Under the pieces are notes generated by a model. That model had not been told where the DNA came from. It was given only the letters and a program-made list of their open reading frames with translations, and did no database searches. Positions 1 to 8,756 of a stretch of 64,000 nucleotides of DNA are shown piece after piece. The position numbers and the translations under genes are program-made. The DNA is taken from assembly GCA_910585005.1 (NCBI GenBank), contig CAJUCN010000015.1, forward strand, positions 1 through 64,000, in the 5' to 3' direction. This DNA is from an uncultured Lachnospiraceae bacterium. Its GTDB lineage: Bacteria > Bacillota > Clostridia > Lachnospirales > Lachnospiraceae. Numbering within the stretch: the first letter of the stretch is position 1; each line of letters starts with the position of its first letter.

Positions 1-160
1 TAAATACAAGATTTGTGTGTTATGAGGTTTAAAAGGAAGTGTCAAACTCCCGGGTCCTCCCAAAACAAATGAAATTATCCGACTTTCTTCTATCTTTTTC
101 AAGCCTTTCTCAGTATGAAATTTTACCATATGATTTTGCAAAAGTCAATGACGGCACTAT

Positions 161-189
161 TTGACGACTATTCAAATTACAGGTATAAT
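161..189 (+). promoter_or_regulatory. Sigma-A-type promoter of the MATE gene
   Basis: TTGACG at 161-166 and TATAAT at 184-189 are separated by 17 bp, a near-consensus housekeeping promoter. A ribosome binding site AAGGAG lies at 203-208, ten bases before the ATG at 219. The 1-160 region upstream holds no gene that I can recognise. Confidence 0.75.
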
Positions 190-218
190 AAACCAAAAAA
201 CTAAGGAGTTTCCCATCT

Positions 219-1571
219 ATGCAACAAAGTTTGACCGAAGGCAGCGTTTCAAAATCCATGCTTATTTTTGCATATCCTATGATTATAGGCAACCTTCTCC
301 AACAATTTTATAATGTCGCCGATACCCTGATTGTAGGACGTTTTTTAGGGCCTGATGCTTTGGCTGCAGTAGGCGCTTCCTTTGCGCTCATGACTTTTTT
401 GACTTCCATCCTGCTTGGACTATGTATGGGAAGCGGTGTGATTTTTTCTATGCTCTTTGGCGCATCCAGAACGGATGAATTAAAAAATAATATTTTTATT
501 TCCTTTGTCCTTACCGGTATATTAGCAGTGGCGATTGAAGCCCTTGTCCTTTTTTTTACCGATCCCCTCCTCACTCTTTTGCAGATTCCTGCCAGCCTGC
601 TTGACCAGACGCGCAGTTACCTGCAGATTATTTTTTGCGGAATCCTTTTTACATTTCTCTATAATTTTTTTGCATCCCTTTCCCGCTCCATCGGGAATTC
701 TCTTATCCCCCTTGCGTTCCTGGCTCTGTCTACCGTCTTAAATATCATCCTGGATCTGGCCTTTATCCTGGTCTTTCATTCCGGTGTATGGGGAGCTGCG
801 CTGGCCACTGTCTTTTCCCAGGGAATTTCAGCCCTGCTTATGATCTTTTACTGCATACGGCATATCCCCTTCTTAAAACTGCAAAGACAGCACCTTTTTA
901 TCCGCCGGGACGCTCTTTCCAGAATCTTACAGTATTCCCTGCTCACCTGCATCCAGCAGTCTATTATGAATTTCGGCATTCTGATGGTTCAGGGATTAGT
1001 GAATCGTTTTGGCGTAGCCGTCATGGCGGCATTTGCCGCCGCCGTTAAGATCGATGCCTTTGCCTACATGCCAGTACAGGATTTCGGCAATGCCTTTTCC
1101 ACCTTTATTGCCCAAAACCAAGGAGCAGGCCAAAAAGAGAGGATCCGGCTGGGTATCCGCTCCGCCATAGCCATTGCAACCATTTTCAGTCTTACCATCT
1201 CCGTCATCGTATTTACCTTTGCAGATAAATTAATGCTGCTGTTCATTCAGCCGGATCAGGTACAGATCATCGCCATTGGTGCAGAGTATCTTCGGATAGA
1301 AGGCGCCTGCTACTGCGGTATCGGCTGCCTGTTCCTTCTTTACGGCCTGTTCCGTGGATTGGGTAAGCCCGGTATCTCCGTAGTCCTTACCGTCGTTTCT
1401 CTCGGCACAAGAGTCCTTCTCGCCTATCTTCTTGCTCCAATCCCTTCTATCGGGCTTCCTGGCATCTGGTGGGCAATCCCTATCGGATGGTTCCTTGCAG
1501 ATTTCTGTGGAATCGTGTTTTATCTCTTTACACAAAAAGCAAGCGCCGCCTGCCGGCGACGCCAAAGTTAA
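219..1571 (+). CDS. MATE family multidrug/toxin efflux transporter
   Basis: The 450-residue product is hydrophobic throughout, with about twelve predicted membrane helices in two similar halves. The N-terminal stretch (LLQQFYNVADTLIVGRFLGP, near residues 26-45) is the typical opening of NorM/DinF-type MATE proteins, which export drugs or metabolites in exchange for Na+ or H+. Length fits the family (about 440-460). The ATG is supported by AAGGAG at the right distance and a clear promoter. It is the only plus-strand gene of the first 24 kb. Its TAA stop (1569-1571) overlaps the stop of the convergent gene. The substrate cannot be inferred. Confidence 0.93.
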   Translation: MQQSLTEGSVSKSMLIFAYPMIIGNLLQQFYNVADTLIVGRFLGPDALAAVGASFALMTFLTSILLGLCMGSGVIFSMLFGASRTDELKNNIFISFVLTGILAVAIEALVLFFTDPLLTLLQIPASLLDQTRSYLQIIFCGILFTFLYNFFASLSRSIGNSLIPLAFLALSTVLNIILDLAFILVFHSGVWGAALATVFSQGISALLMIFYCIRHIPFLKLQRQHLFIRRDALSRILQYSLLTCIQQSIMNFGILMVQGLVNRFGVAVMAAFAAAVKIDAFAYMPVQDFGNAFSTFIAQNQGAGQKERIRLGIRSAIAIATIFSLTISVIVFTFADKLMLLFIQPDQVQIIAIGAEYLRIEGACYCGIGCLFLLYGLFRGLGKPGISVVLTVVSLGTRVLLAYLLAPIPSIGLPGIWWAIPIGWFLADFCGIVFYLFTQKASAACRRRQS

Positions 1572-2218
1572 ATACTGTAATCAAATCTTCTGCCATTTTC
1601 TTGTGCACGTTCTTCTTTGATCTTGCTCCAATCTACCTGTTTTATTTTTTTCAGGAGCTCCTGTGTGGATGTGGCCTTTACCCTGGTTCTTTTCACACTA
1701 TCGGCCTTTTCTTCTCTCTTCTTTTCGATCCTCTCACGCTGTTTCTCGCTGACCTTTTCCAAATCAGCAAAAAATGACATGGTTCCATCTTTTCCAATAG
1801 AAACTCCCATGTGGGTTACTTCATCCTTGTGCTCACCAAGCTGGTTCTTCATCTGATCCAGCTTCCCTGTTGCCTCTTCCAACATCCCTAAATATTTCTT
1901 CTTAGTTTCTTCGTCAGAAGCCATCTTTTCAAGTTCCTCAGGATCTATCAGCACACTGTATTCCTTCGTTCCTCTGGATAAATAAGCTGCCGCTTCCTCA
2001 TCCGTATCGTATGACCCTACCATAAAATCCATATTGCCATACTTTTTCTGTAATTCCTTCAGCAGTTTCTTTGCCCTGCTGCTTAACTCTGGCTGCTTCG
2101 TTTTCCTGATTTCTTCCTGTTTCTCTGCAGCCTTTGTCTTTTCCTGCTCTTTCTTGTTTTTTACAGCGCTGTCATAAAAACTGCTCTGATAAGCGCCATA
2201 ACTATTTACCTTGTTCAT
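1568..2218 (-). CDS. DUF6033-like charged protein, putative motility regulon member
   Basis: The 216-residue product is hydrophilic and rich in Lys/Glu, with no membrane segment or signal peptide. Residues 1-55 and 150-200 look like charged helices, possibly coiled coil; between them is a more ordered part (YGNMDFMVGSYDTDEEAAAY, about 60-80). I recognise the sequence as resembling DUF6033 from Lachnospiraceae; the function is unknown. GGAGGGCGAAAC precedes the ATG. A sequence matching the sigma-D/sigma-28 consensus lies about 110 bp upstream, which suggests co-expression with flagella and chemotaxis genes (inference). The gene is convergent with the MATE gene and shares stop-codon bases with it. 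Confidence 0.75.
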   Translation of the reverse strand: MNKVNSYGAYQSSFYDSAVKNKKEQEKTKAAEKQEEIRKTKQPELSSRAKKLLKELQKKYGNMDFMVGSYDTDEEAAAYLSRGTKEYSVLIDPEELEKMASDEETKKKYLGMLEEATGKLDQMKNQLGEHKDEVTHMGVSIGKDGTMSFFADLEKVSEKQRERIEKKREEKADSVKRTRVKATSTQELLKKIKQVDWSKIKEERAQENGRRFDYSI

Positions 2219-2329
2219 GTTTCGCCCTCCTTAGCGCCAACGCGGCAAACGTACCGCCGTCTTAATAGTAAGTCCATTTACTGGCATGGCCTATTCTTCG
2301 CATTAAATACGGTCGACCAATTAATATTT

Positions 2330-2357
2330 TTATCGGCAGCCCGTCCCAAATATTTTA
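2330..2357 (-). promoter_or_regulatory. Putative sigma-D (sigma-28, flagellar) promoter
   Basis: On the minus strand TAAA (2354-2357) is followed after 16 bases by GCCGATAA (2330-2337). The -10 element is identical to the sigma-28 consensus and the spacing is within the known range (14-16). It points at the DUF6033-like gene, with a leader of about 105 nt. The rest of 2219-2411 shows nothing else that I can name. Confidence 0.6.
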
Positions 2358-2411
2358 GGCTAAAAACGCATTCTTTTACGCTTTTGGATCAAAACAAAAA
2401 GCTGCCTCCAA

Positions 2412-3260
2412 TCACCGCTCCCGGATTAGGATCTTGCCCGTACACTCCATCACCGGATCATCCCAAACCGCCTCACCCACGCTGTCCGCCGTTATGACAC
2501 CGGATCTGGGATTTTTAATTGAAATTACATGCCCTTGGATAGAGGCAGTTACATCGGAATACTCAAAAGACAGATCTGTATCTTCCATCGTACAGTCAAC
2601 CAGCGTAAGGTTTTTGCAATAGCACAAAGGCTGTGTACCGATCACCTTGCAATTGATCAAGGTAAGCCCCTCCGAAAACCACCCCAAATATTCCCCCTTT
2701 ACCACACTGTTGCGTACAATCACATTTTTACTGTGCCAGAATGCATCCTTGGTATCCAGTTCGCTGTCAGTGATCTCCAGGTTTTCTATGTATTGAAACG
2801 AATATTTCCCTCTCATCTTAACACCTGATAGCTTGATATCCCTGCTGTCAAAAAAAAGATATTCGGAAAGGATTTCCGTATCCACAAGCGTAATCTTCCG
2901 GGATTTCCATCCAAATTCCTGGGATTCCACCTGGCAGCGTTCCAGCCGGATATCTGAACATTCCCGTACTGCCTTGATTCCTCCCAATATACTATCCGAA
3001 ATCCTACCATCCTCCGCATACCAAATAGCAGCCCGGGTGTTTTCATCCATGCTGCAATGAGCCATGGTAAAACCTTTCACATGCCACAACGGGTAACGGA
3101 GCGAAAAACGGCAATGAACTACTCCAATATCCCTGGATTCTTTTAATGCGGACTCCCCATCAGCCGGCCCCGCAAATATGCAGTCCTTTACATCCGTATG
3201 CTGGAGATGATATAACGCACGTTCTTCATCAAATTGTCTTCCAGTAATCATTTCCCTCAT
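2412..3260 (-). CDS. DUF3737 family protein, right-handed beta-helix
   Basis: The 282-residue product has short repeating beta-strand units of the type 'hx(D/N)CxhxxxD' (for example VVHCRFSL, MAHCSMDE, LERCQVES, LINCKVIG, LVDCTMED), as in pectin-lyase-like beta-helices. The opening (GRQFDEERALYHLQHTDVKD) matches my memory of DUF3737. No signal peptide is seen, so it is probably cytoplasmic; the biochemical role is unknown. The open frame extends 21 codons upstream, but GGAGGAG seven bases before the ATG at 3258-3260 decides this start. The gene lies 153 bp downstream of spoIVB, beyond a hairpin, and is probably a separate unit; two overlapping weak promoter candidates lie at about 3280-3325. 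Confidence 0.82.
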   Translation of the reverse strand: MREMITGRQFDEERALYHLQHTDVKDCIFAGPADGESALKESRDIGVVHCRFSLRYPLWHVKGFTMAHCSMDENTRAAIWYAEDGRISDSILGGIKAVRECSDIRLERCQVESQEFGWKSRKITLVDTEILSEYLFFDSRDIKLSGVKMRGKYSFQYIENLEITDSELDTKDAFWHSKNVIVRNSVVKGEYLGWFSEGLTLINCKVIGTQPLCYCKNLTLVDCTMEDTDLSFEYSDVTASIQGHVISIKNPRSGVITADSVGEAVWDDPVMECTGKILIRER

Positions 3261-3402
3261 AGATCTTCTCCTCCATTTTTGCAGATGATGTTTTAATATG
3301 TAGTTTATCCCACAATCATGCAAAAAGCAAATATCTATTTGGAAAATTTATTCCTTGTCAGAAACAATCTGGAAGGAAATATCGGTATCTGTTAAAATCA
3401 AG

Positions 3403-3429
3403 GATGCTGGCCTTTAATGCACCAGCATC
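3403..3429 (-). terminator. Hairpin at the spoIVB stop codon
   Basis: GATGCTGG (3403-3410) and CCAGCATC (3422-3429) form an 8-bp stem whose loop contains the spoIVB TAA. The minus-strand tail after the stem (CTTGATTTT) is only moderately T-rich, so this may be a leaky terminator. Confidence 0.5.
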
Positions 3430-4721
3430 TCTTCAATAAAAATCCCATATCCCTTTGCCGGATCCTGCACCAACACATGTGTCACCGCCCCGATCAGTTT
3501 GCCACCCTGGATGATGGGGCTGCCGCTCATCCCCTGGACGATCCCCCCTGTTGCAGCAAGAAGATCCGGATCTGTTATTTTTAACACGATCCCTCTGTTA
3601 ATATTATCATTTTCCAAATTCACACTGATGATCTCCACGTCATAAATTTCTGTTCCACTGCCAAGGGAACAAATGATCTGGGCCGGGCCTTTCTCAATTT
3701 CCTGTTTCAATCCAAGAGGAAGATAATCGTATTCCGTACTTGCCTCCGTCTCCGGCGTGCAGATTCCGAAAATGCCTTTTGGGGTATTATCTGTAATATC
3801 ACCCATAATATTTTTGTCATCATACTCGATAAAGCCCGTAAGTTCACCCGGCGATCCAGTGCTTCCCCGCGTAATCCCAATAATCTCCGTATGGTACAAG
3901 GTTCCTTTTTCCAAACTCATCAGTGTGCTTGTATCGATATCATTAATTCCGTGCCCTAATGCACCAAAACAGCCATTTTCATCAATGTAGGTCATCGTCC
4001 CCACTCCCTGGGCGTTATCACGGACCCAGATCCCCATTTTATATTCCCCGTTTTTGTTTTGCTCCGGCCTTGCCTTGATTTCAATGATTGATTCCCCTCT
4101 CTGAAGCGTAAAAAACAGTTCCTGGCCTTCGCAGTGGTCGATCATATCAATCAATTCCCGTTTTTCATTGATCTCCTGGTCATTAATCTCCAAAATGTAA
4201 TCCCCTGTTTGGAATACATACTTCCCGGGACTGCATAACTGTCCTTCCTCACCTTCAAACTCGCCAATCCCCACAATAAGTACCCCTTTTGTCTTCACAT
4301 ATATCCCGATAGGGATTCCTGCTGGCCTTAACCTGATATCCTGTATGACCTCTACGTCAACTTCTTTCAGGGGAATCATCCCAAACAGCTTTAAATAAAG
4401 CTTATATTGATCCACCTGGTTTGCCTTGACTGTAACCGGCCCTCTAAGATCTACATACAAACTGCCGCCCTGCGCCTGCTTGTTTTGCCCTGCATTCCCG
4501 CTTGTCTCAACTGCCTCCCGATACAGTTCACCGGATGCAGGCACACAAAAATCCAATGTTTGGTCTGTTCCTGCTTTAATCATGATCGTAGATGGGACAC
4601 TACACCACATAAAATAGTAAAGGGAGGCTGCAACTGCAAGGATGCCTGCTGCAAATAACATATATAAAATTTTTTTATAAACACGCCCCCGGATCCCGTG
4701 GGGCTTTATCACATAATCCAA
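3414..4721 (-). CDS. spoIVB: SpoIVB peptidase (S55), sporulation signalling protease
   Basis: SpoIVB is secreted from the forespore and triggers pro-sigma-K processing in the mother cell by cleaving SpoIVFA. The 435-residue product has an N-terminal membrane anchor (about 18-40), a PDZ domain (about 140-215) and a C-terminal S55 serine protease domain. Likely catalytic residues are visible: His257 in GALGHGIND, Asp384 and Ser399 in QGMSGSP, with the 15-residue Asp-Ser spacing of the Bacillus enzyme. It lies directly downstream of recN, the arrangement usual in Bacilli and Clostridia, but is separated from it by a terminator and a candidate forespore promoter. Confidence 0.96.
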   Translation of the reverse strand: MDYVIKPHGIRGRVYKKILYMLFAAGILAVAASLYYFMWCSVPSTIMIKAGTDQTLDFCVPASGELYREAVETSGNAGQNKQAQGGSLYVDLRGPVTVKANQVDQYKLYLKLFGMIPLKEVDVEVIQDIRLRPAGIPIGIYVKTKGVLIVGIGEFEGEEGQLCSPGKYVFQTGDYILEINDQEINEKRELIDMIDHCEGQELFFTLQRGESIIEIKARPEQNKNGEYKMGIWVRDNAQGVGTMTYIDENGCFGALGHGINDIDTSTLMSLEKGTLYHTEIIGITRGSTGSPGELTGFIEYDDKNIMGDITDNTPKGIFGICTPETEASTEYDYLPLGLKQEIEKGPAQIICSLGSGTEIYDVEIISVNLENDNINRGIVLKITDPDLLAATGGIVQGMSGSPIIQGGKLIGAVTHVLVQDPAKGYGIFIEEMLVH

Positions 4722-4752
4722 ATTTTCACATCCTTTTTCAAAGATTCAAAAA

Positions 4753-4778
4753 GAGACATGCCTTTCTATGCACGTCTC
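4753..4778 (-). terminator. Intrinsic terminator after recN
   Basis: GAGACATGC (4753-4761) and GCACGTCTC (4770-4778) form a 9-bp stem with one G-U pair and an 8-nt loop. On the minus strand the stem is followed by TTTTTG. It ends the long argR-recN operon before spoIVB. Confidence 0.8.
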
Positions 4779-4781
4779 CTC

Positions 4782-4812
4782 TAGTATGTGAAAAACTTTG
4801 ATGATTTATCCT
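4782..4812 (-). promoter_or_regulatory. Putative sigma-G/sigma-F-type promoter of spoIVB
   Basis: On the minus strand CATACTA (4782-4788) matches the -10 of forespore sigma factors, and AGGATA (4807-4812), 18 bases upstream, matches four of six bases of the sigma-G -35 TGAATA. The -35 overlaps the recN stop codon. spoIVB is known to be forespore-transcribed in Bacillus. A start about seven bases downstream would fall inside the recN terminator stem. Confidence 0.45.
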
Positions 4813-6488
4813 TTTACCGCTTTGGCATTTTCTTTCATTTCTTTTGCATTTTCAAATACTGCCTTTGTTATCTCCCCACTTCCAAGAAGCCGCGCAAGTT
4901 CCTTTAGGCTTTCTTCCTCCGTAAGTTCTCTGATACTGGTAGCTGTCCGTTCTCCATGAAGCCCTTTTTCGATCAAAAAATGACCGTCCGCCATCGAGGC
5001 AATTTGAGCCAGATGGGTGATACAAATGATCTGATGGCCACCAGACAGTTTCCCTAGCTTTTCTGCTACCTTCCACGCCGTTTTTCCACTGATCCCTGTA
5101 TCGATCTCATCAAAAATAAGCGTATCCGTTTCATCCTTGTCAGCAAATACCGTTTTGAATGCAAGCATGATACGGGAAAGTTCTCCGCCGCTGGCTATCT
5201 GCCAGAGAGGGCGCAGCGCTTCTCCCGGATTGGTAGAGATCAAAAATTCCACCTGATCGTATCCCTCAGAGGTAATGTGATCTTCCTCAGGCGTTACTGA
5301 AATTTCAAACCTCACATCCTGAAAGTTCAAATCCGCCATGGCTTTTTTTAATTGACCGGAAAGCGGCTTCGCCGCCTTTGCCCGAAGCTTTGAAAGACCG
5401 CCACACAGCAAAAGAAGTTCTGCTCTTTGCTGGTCTGCGCGCCTTTTCAACTGCTCCATATATTCTTCAAAATGATTCAGGCGTTCTAATTCCCTTTCCT
5501 TTTCTTCCCCGGCGGCTAAAACAGCATCAACAGAATTCCCATATTTGCTTTTCAAATGATTGACCATATTCAAACGCTCTTCCAGCGCTGCAAACTCTTC
5601 CCCGTCAAATTCAAGGCCATCCTGATAGTCTGCCATAGAACGGTTAAAATCATTCAACAGATTATCAATATCCATAAGCTGGTCAATCAGAGGCTGGGCT
5701 TCCTCATCCACGCCGCTTATGGTTTTTAGTTCCCGAAGCGCATACCCTACTACAGCTCCCGCGCTGTTTTCCTCTTCGTATCCCGTAAACCCATGTACCA
5801 AGCTGGCCACTTCTTTTATTTTTTTGGAATTGATCAATTTTCTGTATTTCTTTTCAAGCTGCTCATCCTCCGAAGGGATAAGGGCTGCCGCTTCTATTTC
5901 CTGGACTTCAAATTCTAAAAGACGAGTTCTTGCCGCCCGCTCCTTTTCATCCAGATTTTGTTTTTCCAGCTCCTCCGTGATTTTTTTGAACTCCTCCAAT
6001 TTCGACTTCAATTCCAGCCTGATCTTCGTTCCTTCCTCCCCCACATAATCATCCAGCATTTTCCTGTATGCTGCCGGCTTAAGAAGGGACTGGTGTTCAT
6101 GCTGCCCATACAGATCCAGCAGGTACGGCGCTAACTTTTTAAGCTGGGATGCACTGACACTTTCACCACAAACCCGGCAAATACTTTTCCCGGGCATAAG
6201 TTTGCGCTGCAAAATCAATGTGTTCCCATCCTCTAACGGAAGATCCATCTTCCGGACTTGTTCGCACTGCTGGGGATTTAATGAAAAGATCAGTTCCACT
6301 AACGCATATTCCGCACCGCTGCGAATATAATCCTTGTCCGCCTTGGCCCCTAATGCCAGATTAATAGAACCGATCAAAATAGATTTTCCTGCACCGGTTT
6401 CACCGGTCAGAATGTTCATCCCTTTACAAAAGTCCACTTCCTGCTCATCAATTAACGCAAGGTTCTTCACATGTATACTTTCTAACAT
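4806..6488 (-). CDS. recN: DNA repair protein RecN
   Basis: RecN is an SMC-like ATPase that acts early at DNA double-strand breaks. The 560-residue product has Walker A GETGAGKS at residues 29-36, long central coiled-coil arms (about 160-380), an ABC signature ASGGELSR and Walker B with DEIDTGISG in the C-terminal part. Length is normal (about 555-575). The open frame runs 20 codons further upstream, but MLESIHVKNLALID is the conserved RecN start and GGGAAGGA precedes it. It follows argR by 43 bp and is the last gene of the operon. Confidence 0.96.
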   Translation of the reverse strand: MLESIHVKNLALIDEQEVDFCKGMNILTGETGAGKSILIGSINLALGAKADKDYIRSGAEYALVELIFSLNPQQCEQVRKMDLPLEDGNTLILQRKLMPGKSICRVCGESVSASQLKKLAPYLLDLYGQHEHQSLLKPAAYRKMLDDYVGEEGTKIRLELKSKLEEFKKITEELEKQNLDEKERAARTRLLEFEVQEIEAAALIPSEDEQLEKKYRKLINSKKIKEVASLVHGFTGYEEENSAGAVVGYALRELKTISGVDEEAQPLIDQLMDIDNLLNDFNRSMADYQDGLEFDGEEFAALEERLNMVNHLKSKYGNSVDAVLAAGEEKERELERLNHFEEYMEQLKRRADQQRAELLLLCGGLSKLRAKAAKPLSGQLKKAMADLNFQDVRFEISVTPEEDHITSEGYDQVEFLISTNPGEALRPLWQIASGGELSRIMLAFKTVFADKDETDTLIFDEIDTGISGKTAWKVAEKLGKLSGGHQIICITHLAQIASMADGHFLIEKGLHGERTATSIRELTEEESLKELARLLGSGEITKAVFENAKEMKENAKAVKG

Positions 6489-6531
6489 ATATTTTTGTTT
6501 TCCTTCCCGTATTCCCTGCCCTACTATCCTG

Positions 6532-6984
6532 TTACTCCTCAATCGCACTGCGGATCTTTTTCATGACTGCCTGTGTATCCTCCACAGTCCTTACCGCCAT
6601 CATAATCGTATCGTCACCTGCAATCGAACCTACAATCTCTTTCAATTTCATAGCATCTACAGCGGCTGCCACAGCCATTGCCATCCCTGATACGGTCTTT
6701 ATGACCAGGATATTCTGTGCCATATCCATGGAAACAAAGCCTTCCTGGAGAACACGGATATATTTATCTCCAAGATACTGGCTGCTATGCTCTAATATGG
6801 TGTATATTTGACGTCCATCCCCTAAAGGAACCTTTGACAGTTTTAGTTCCCTGATATCCCTCGATACAGTAGCCTGTGTCACTGCATAGCCTGCAGCTTT
6901 CAGCTTGTCCGCTAATTCCTCCTGGGTCTCGATCTGATATTGCTCTACCAGTTCTTTGATTTTTTGATGTCTGCTTTTTTTCAT
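6532..6984 (-). CDS. argR: Arginine repressor ArgR/AhrC
   Basis: ArgR is a hexameric regulator of arginine synthesis and breakdown that uses L-arginine as co-repressor. The 150-residue product has an N-terminal winged helix-turn-helix (about 1-68, with QATVSRDIRELKL) and a C-terminal oligomerisation/arginine-binding domain (about 80-148, with GSIAGDDTIMMA). Length equals that of typical homologues. The ATG at 6984 is preceded by AGGGG and avoids overlap with nadK; an in-frame ATG at 7002 would overlap nadK by 8 bp. No ARG box was identified nearby. argR between nadK and recN is a common Firmicute order. Confidence 0.94.
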   Translation of the reverse strand: MKKSRHQKIKELVEQYQIETQEELADKLKAAGYAVTQATVSRDIRELKLSKVPLGDGRQIYTILEHSSQYLGDKYIRVLQEGFVSMDMAQNILVIKTVSGMAMAVAAAVDAMKLKEIVGSIAGDDTIMMAVRTVEDTQAVMKKIRSAIEE

Positions 6985-6994
6985 AATTAAGCCC

Positions 6995-7849
6995 CTAATC
7001 ACTCATTTTTTTATGAAGGCTCTCAAGAAAACTCACCTGACTAAGCTTAATAATCCCCGTGGTCTTCTCCGATCTTTTAATCTCCAGCTTATCCCCTGCC
7101 TCCAAAGGAATCTTATGACTTCCGTCAAAAATAGCCTCTATTCCCTGCTTGTTTCCATCTTTGCCAGATTCAATTTCAATGGTCACCGTATCTTCTGATG
7201 AAAGGACGATGCTTCTGCTCTGCATGGAGTGGGGGCAGATGGGGGAAACCAATATCAGGCTTGCCCTCGGTTCCACCACCGGGCCTCCTGCCGAAAGGCT
7301 GTATCCTGTAGACCCTGTAGGCGTTGCCACGATCACACCGTCTGCATGGTACTTATGTAAAAGCAGTCCATTCACATAAATATTAAAATGAATGATCTGC
7401 AAAGACCCTTTTCTGGTAATAACAATATCATTTAACGCCATTGCCTCTTCTTTATGAGGCATTTTATCAAATGCGGTTCCAAGAAGCATCATACGCTTCT
7501 CAATCGCATAGTCATCCTGCATCAGCCTGTCCAATGCCGCCGGCATCTCTGACACATTGACCTCGGCAAGGAACCCCAACGTTCCCAGGTTGATTCCCAA
7601 AAAAGGAATATCCATATCTACCAGGTCCGCTGCTGCCTGCAGCAACGTGCCGTCCCCGCCAAGTACGATCACGCACTGTGTCCGTTCATCTACCTTGGAC
7701 CTGTCTGTGTAACCTTCCTGGTCTTTGTTGTCCCCTCCTGTGTCGATTACACAGGTTTTTCCTTTACTTATCAGGTAATCTCTGACAAAATAAGTGACCT
7801 TCAACCCCTCGTCCTTTGAAGGATTTGTTATCACATAAAAATGATCCAT
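6995..7849 (-). CDS. nadK: NAD kinase
   Basis: NadK phosphorylates NAD to NADP and is the sole route to NADP in most bacteria. The 284-residue product shows the diagnostic GGDGT at residues 64-68, the NDIV motif and the glycine-rich ADGVIVATPTGSTGYSLSAG segment. GGAGA five bases upstream of the ATG at 7849 supports this start over an upstream in-frame ATG that lies inside tlyA. The gene is spaced 16 bp from tlyA and 10 bp from argR. Confidence 0.95.
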   Translation of the reverse strand: MDHFYVITNPSKDEGLKVTYFVRDYLISKGKTCVIDTGGDNKDQEGYTDRSKVDERTQCVIVLGGDGTLLQAAADLVDMDIPFLGINLGTLGFLAEVNVSEMPAALDRLMQDDYAIEKRMMLLGTAFDKMPHKEEAMALNDIVITRKGSLQIIHFNIYVNGLLLHKYHADGVIVATPTGSTGYSLSAGGPVVEPRASLILVSPICPHSMQSRSIVLSSEDTVTIEIESGKDGNKQGIEAIFDGSHKIPLEAGDKLEIKRSEKTTGIIKLSQVSFLESLHKKMSD

Positions 7850-7865
7850 TATCTTCTCCGTTTCT

Positions 7866-8756
7866 TCAAACATCCAGGCTTTCGTGGGCATCCTTTACCG
7901 TTTGGATGATCTGCCCGCTGATCCCATTGACAGCGGAATATCCGCTTTTTTCTTCCATGATCCTGGAAAGTTCTTCCTCCGCCAAGCTTTCCGTGACGCC
8001 TTCCGTCTGCCCTGACCGTTCCAGGTCTTTCCTAATATGCACCAGATACTCTATATTTCCCTCTGGCCCCTTAACCGGAGAGTAATCCAGGTGAAGAATT
8101 TCAAATCCCAGATAATCGGCGAAATCTATCACTTTTCTAATGACTTCCTGATGGACCTTGGGATCTTTGACCACTCCCTTTTTTCCTACCTTTTCCCGTC
8201 CGGCCTCAAACTGCGGCTTGATCAGGCACACCATCTCTCCCGCCGGTTTTAACAGATTTCTTGCCGGAATTAAAATCTTTGTCAGTGAGATAAAGGAAAC
8301 ATCTACCGAAGCAAAATCCAACTCATCCTTAATATCTCCAGGAACCACATATCTGAAATTCGTTTTTTCCATACATATGACCCGTTTATCATTTCGCAGT
8401 TTCCAATCCAACTGCCCATGCCCTACATCTATGGCGTATACCTTACCAGCTCCATTTTGCAGCATGCAATCCGTAAACCCTCCTGTGGAAGCCCCAATAT
8501 CCATGCATATCTTCCCTTCCAACTGTAGGTCAAAATTCCGGATTGCTTTTTCCAGCTTTAATCCTCCCCGGCTGACATATTTTAATGTCTTCCCCTTCAC
8601 CATGATCTTGATCTTATCGGGATCAAATACGGTTCCCGCCTTGTCTTCCCTTTGTCCGTTCACGAACACATTTCCCGACATGATGATAGTCTTTGCCTTT
8701 TCCCTTGTTAAGGCATAACCTTCTCTGACAAGCAGCACGTCCAATCGCTCTTTCAT
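7866..8756 (-). CDS. tlyA: TlyA family rRNA 2'-O-methyltransferase
   Basis: The 296-residue product has an N-terminal S4 RNA-binding domain (about 3-65) followed by an FtsJ-type Rossmann methyltransferase domain with the SAM loop DIGASTGGFTDC. Homologues methylate 16S/23S rRNA riboses; the older 'hemolysin' label is historical. Its ATG overlaps the dxs stop by 4 bp, indicating translational coupling. dxs-tlyA-nadK-argR-recN is a widespread gene order. Confidence 0.93.
   Translation of the reverse strand: MKERLDVLLVREGYALTREKAKTIIMSGNVFVNGQREDKAGTVFDPDKIKIMVKGKTLKYVSRGGLKLEKAIRNFDLQLEGKICMDIGASTGGFTDCMLQNGAGKVYAIDVGHGQLDWKLRNDKRVICMEKTNFRYVVPGDIKDELDFASVDVSFISLTKILIPARNLLKPAGEMVCLIKPQFEAGREKVGKKGVVKDPKVHQEVIRKVIDFADYLGFEILHLDYSPVKGPEGNIEYLVHIRKDLERSGQTEGVTESLAEEELSRIMEEKSGYSAVNGISGQIIQTVKDAHESLDV

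Noticed and set aside
1..160. A gene or RNA at the left edge
   Set aside because: There is only a short antisense open frame without a ribosome site, and no stable structure. The region appears to be intergenic.
2340..2411. Terminator of the DUF3737 gene
   Set aside because: T-rich tracts are present, but I could not find a stem of convincing length, so none is listed.
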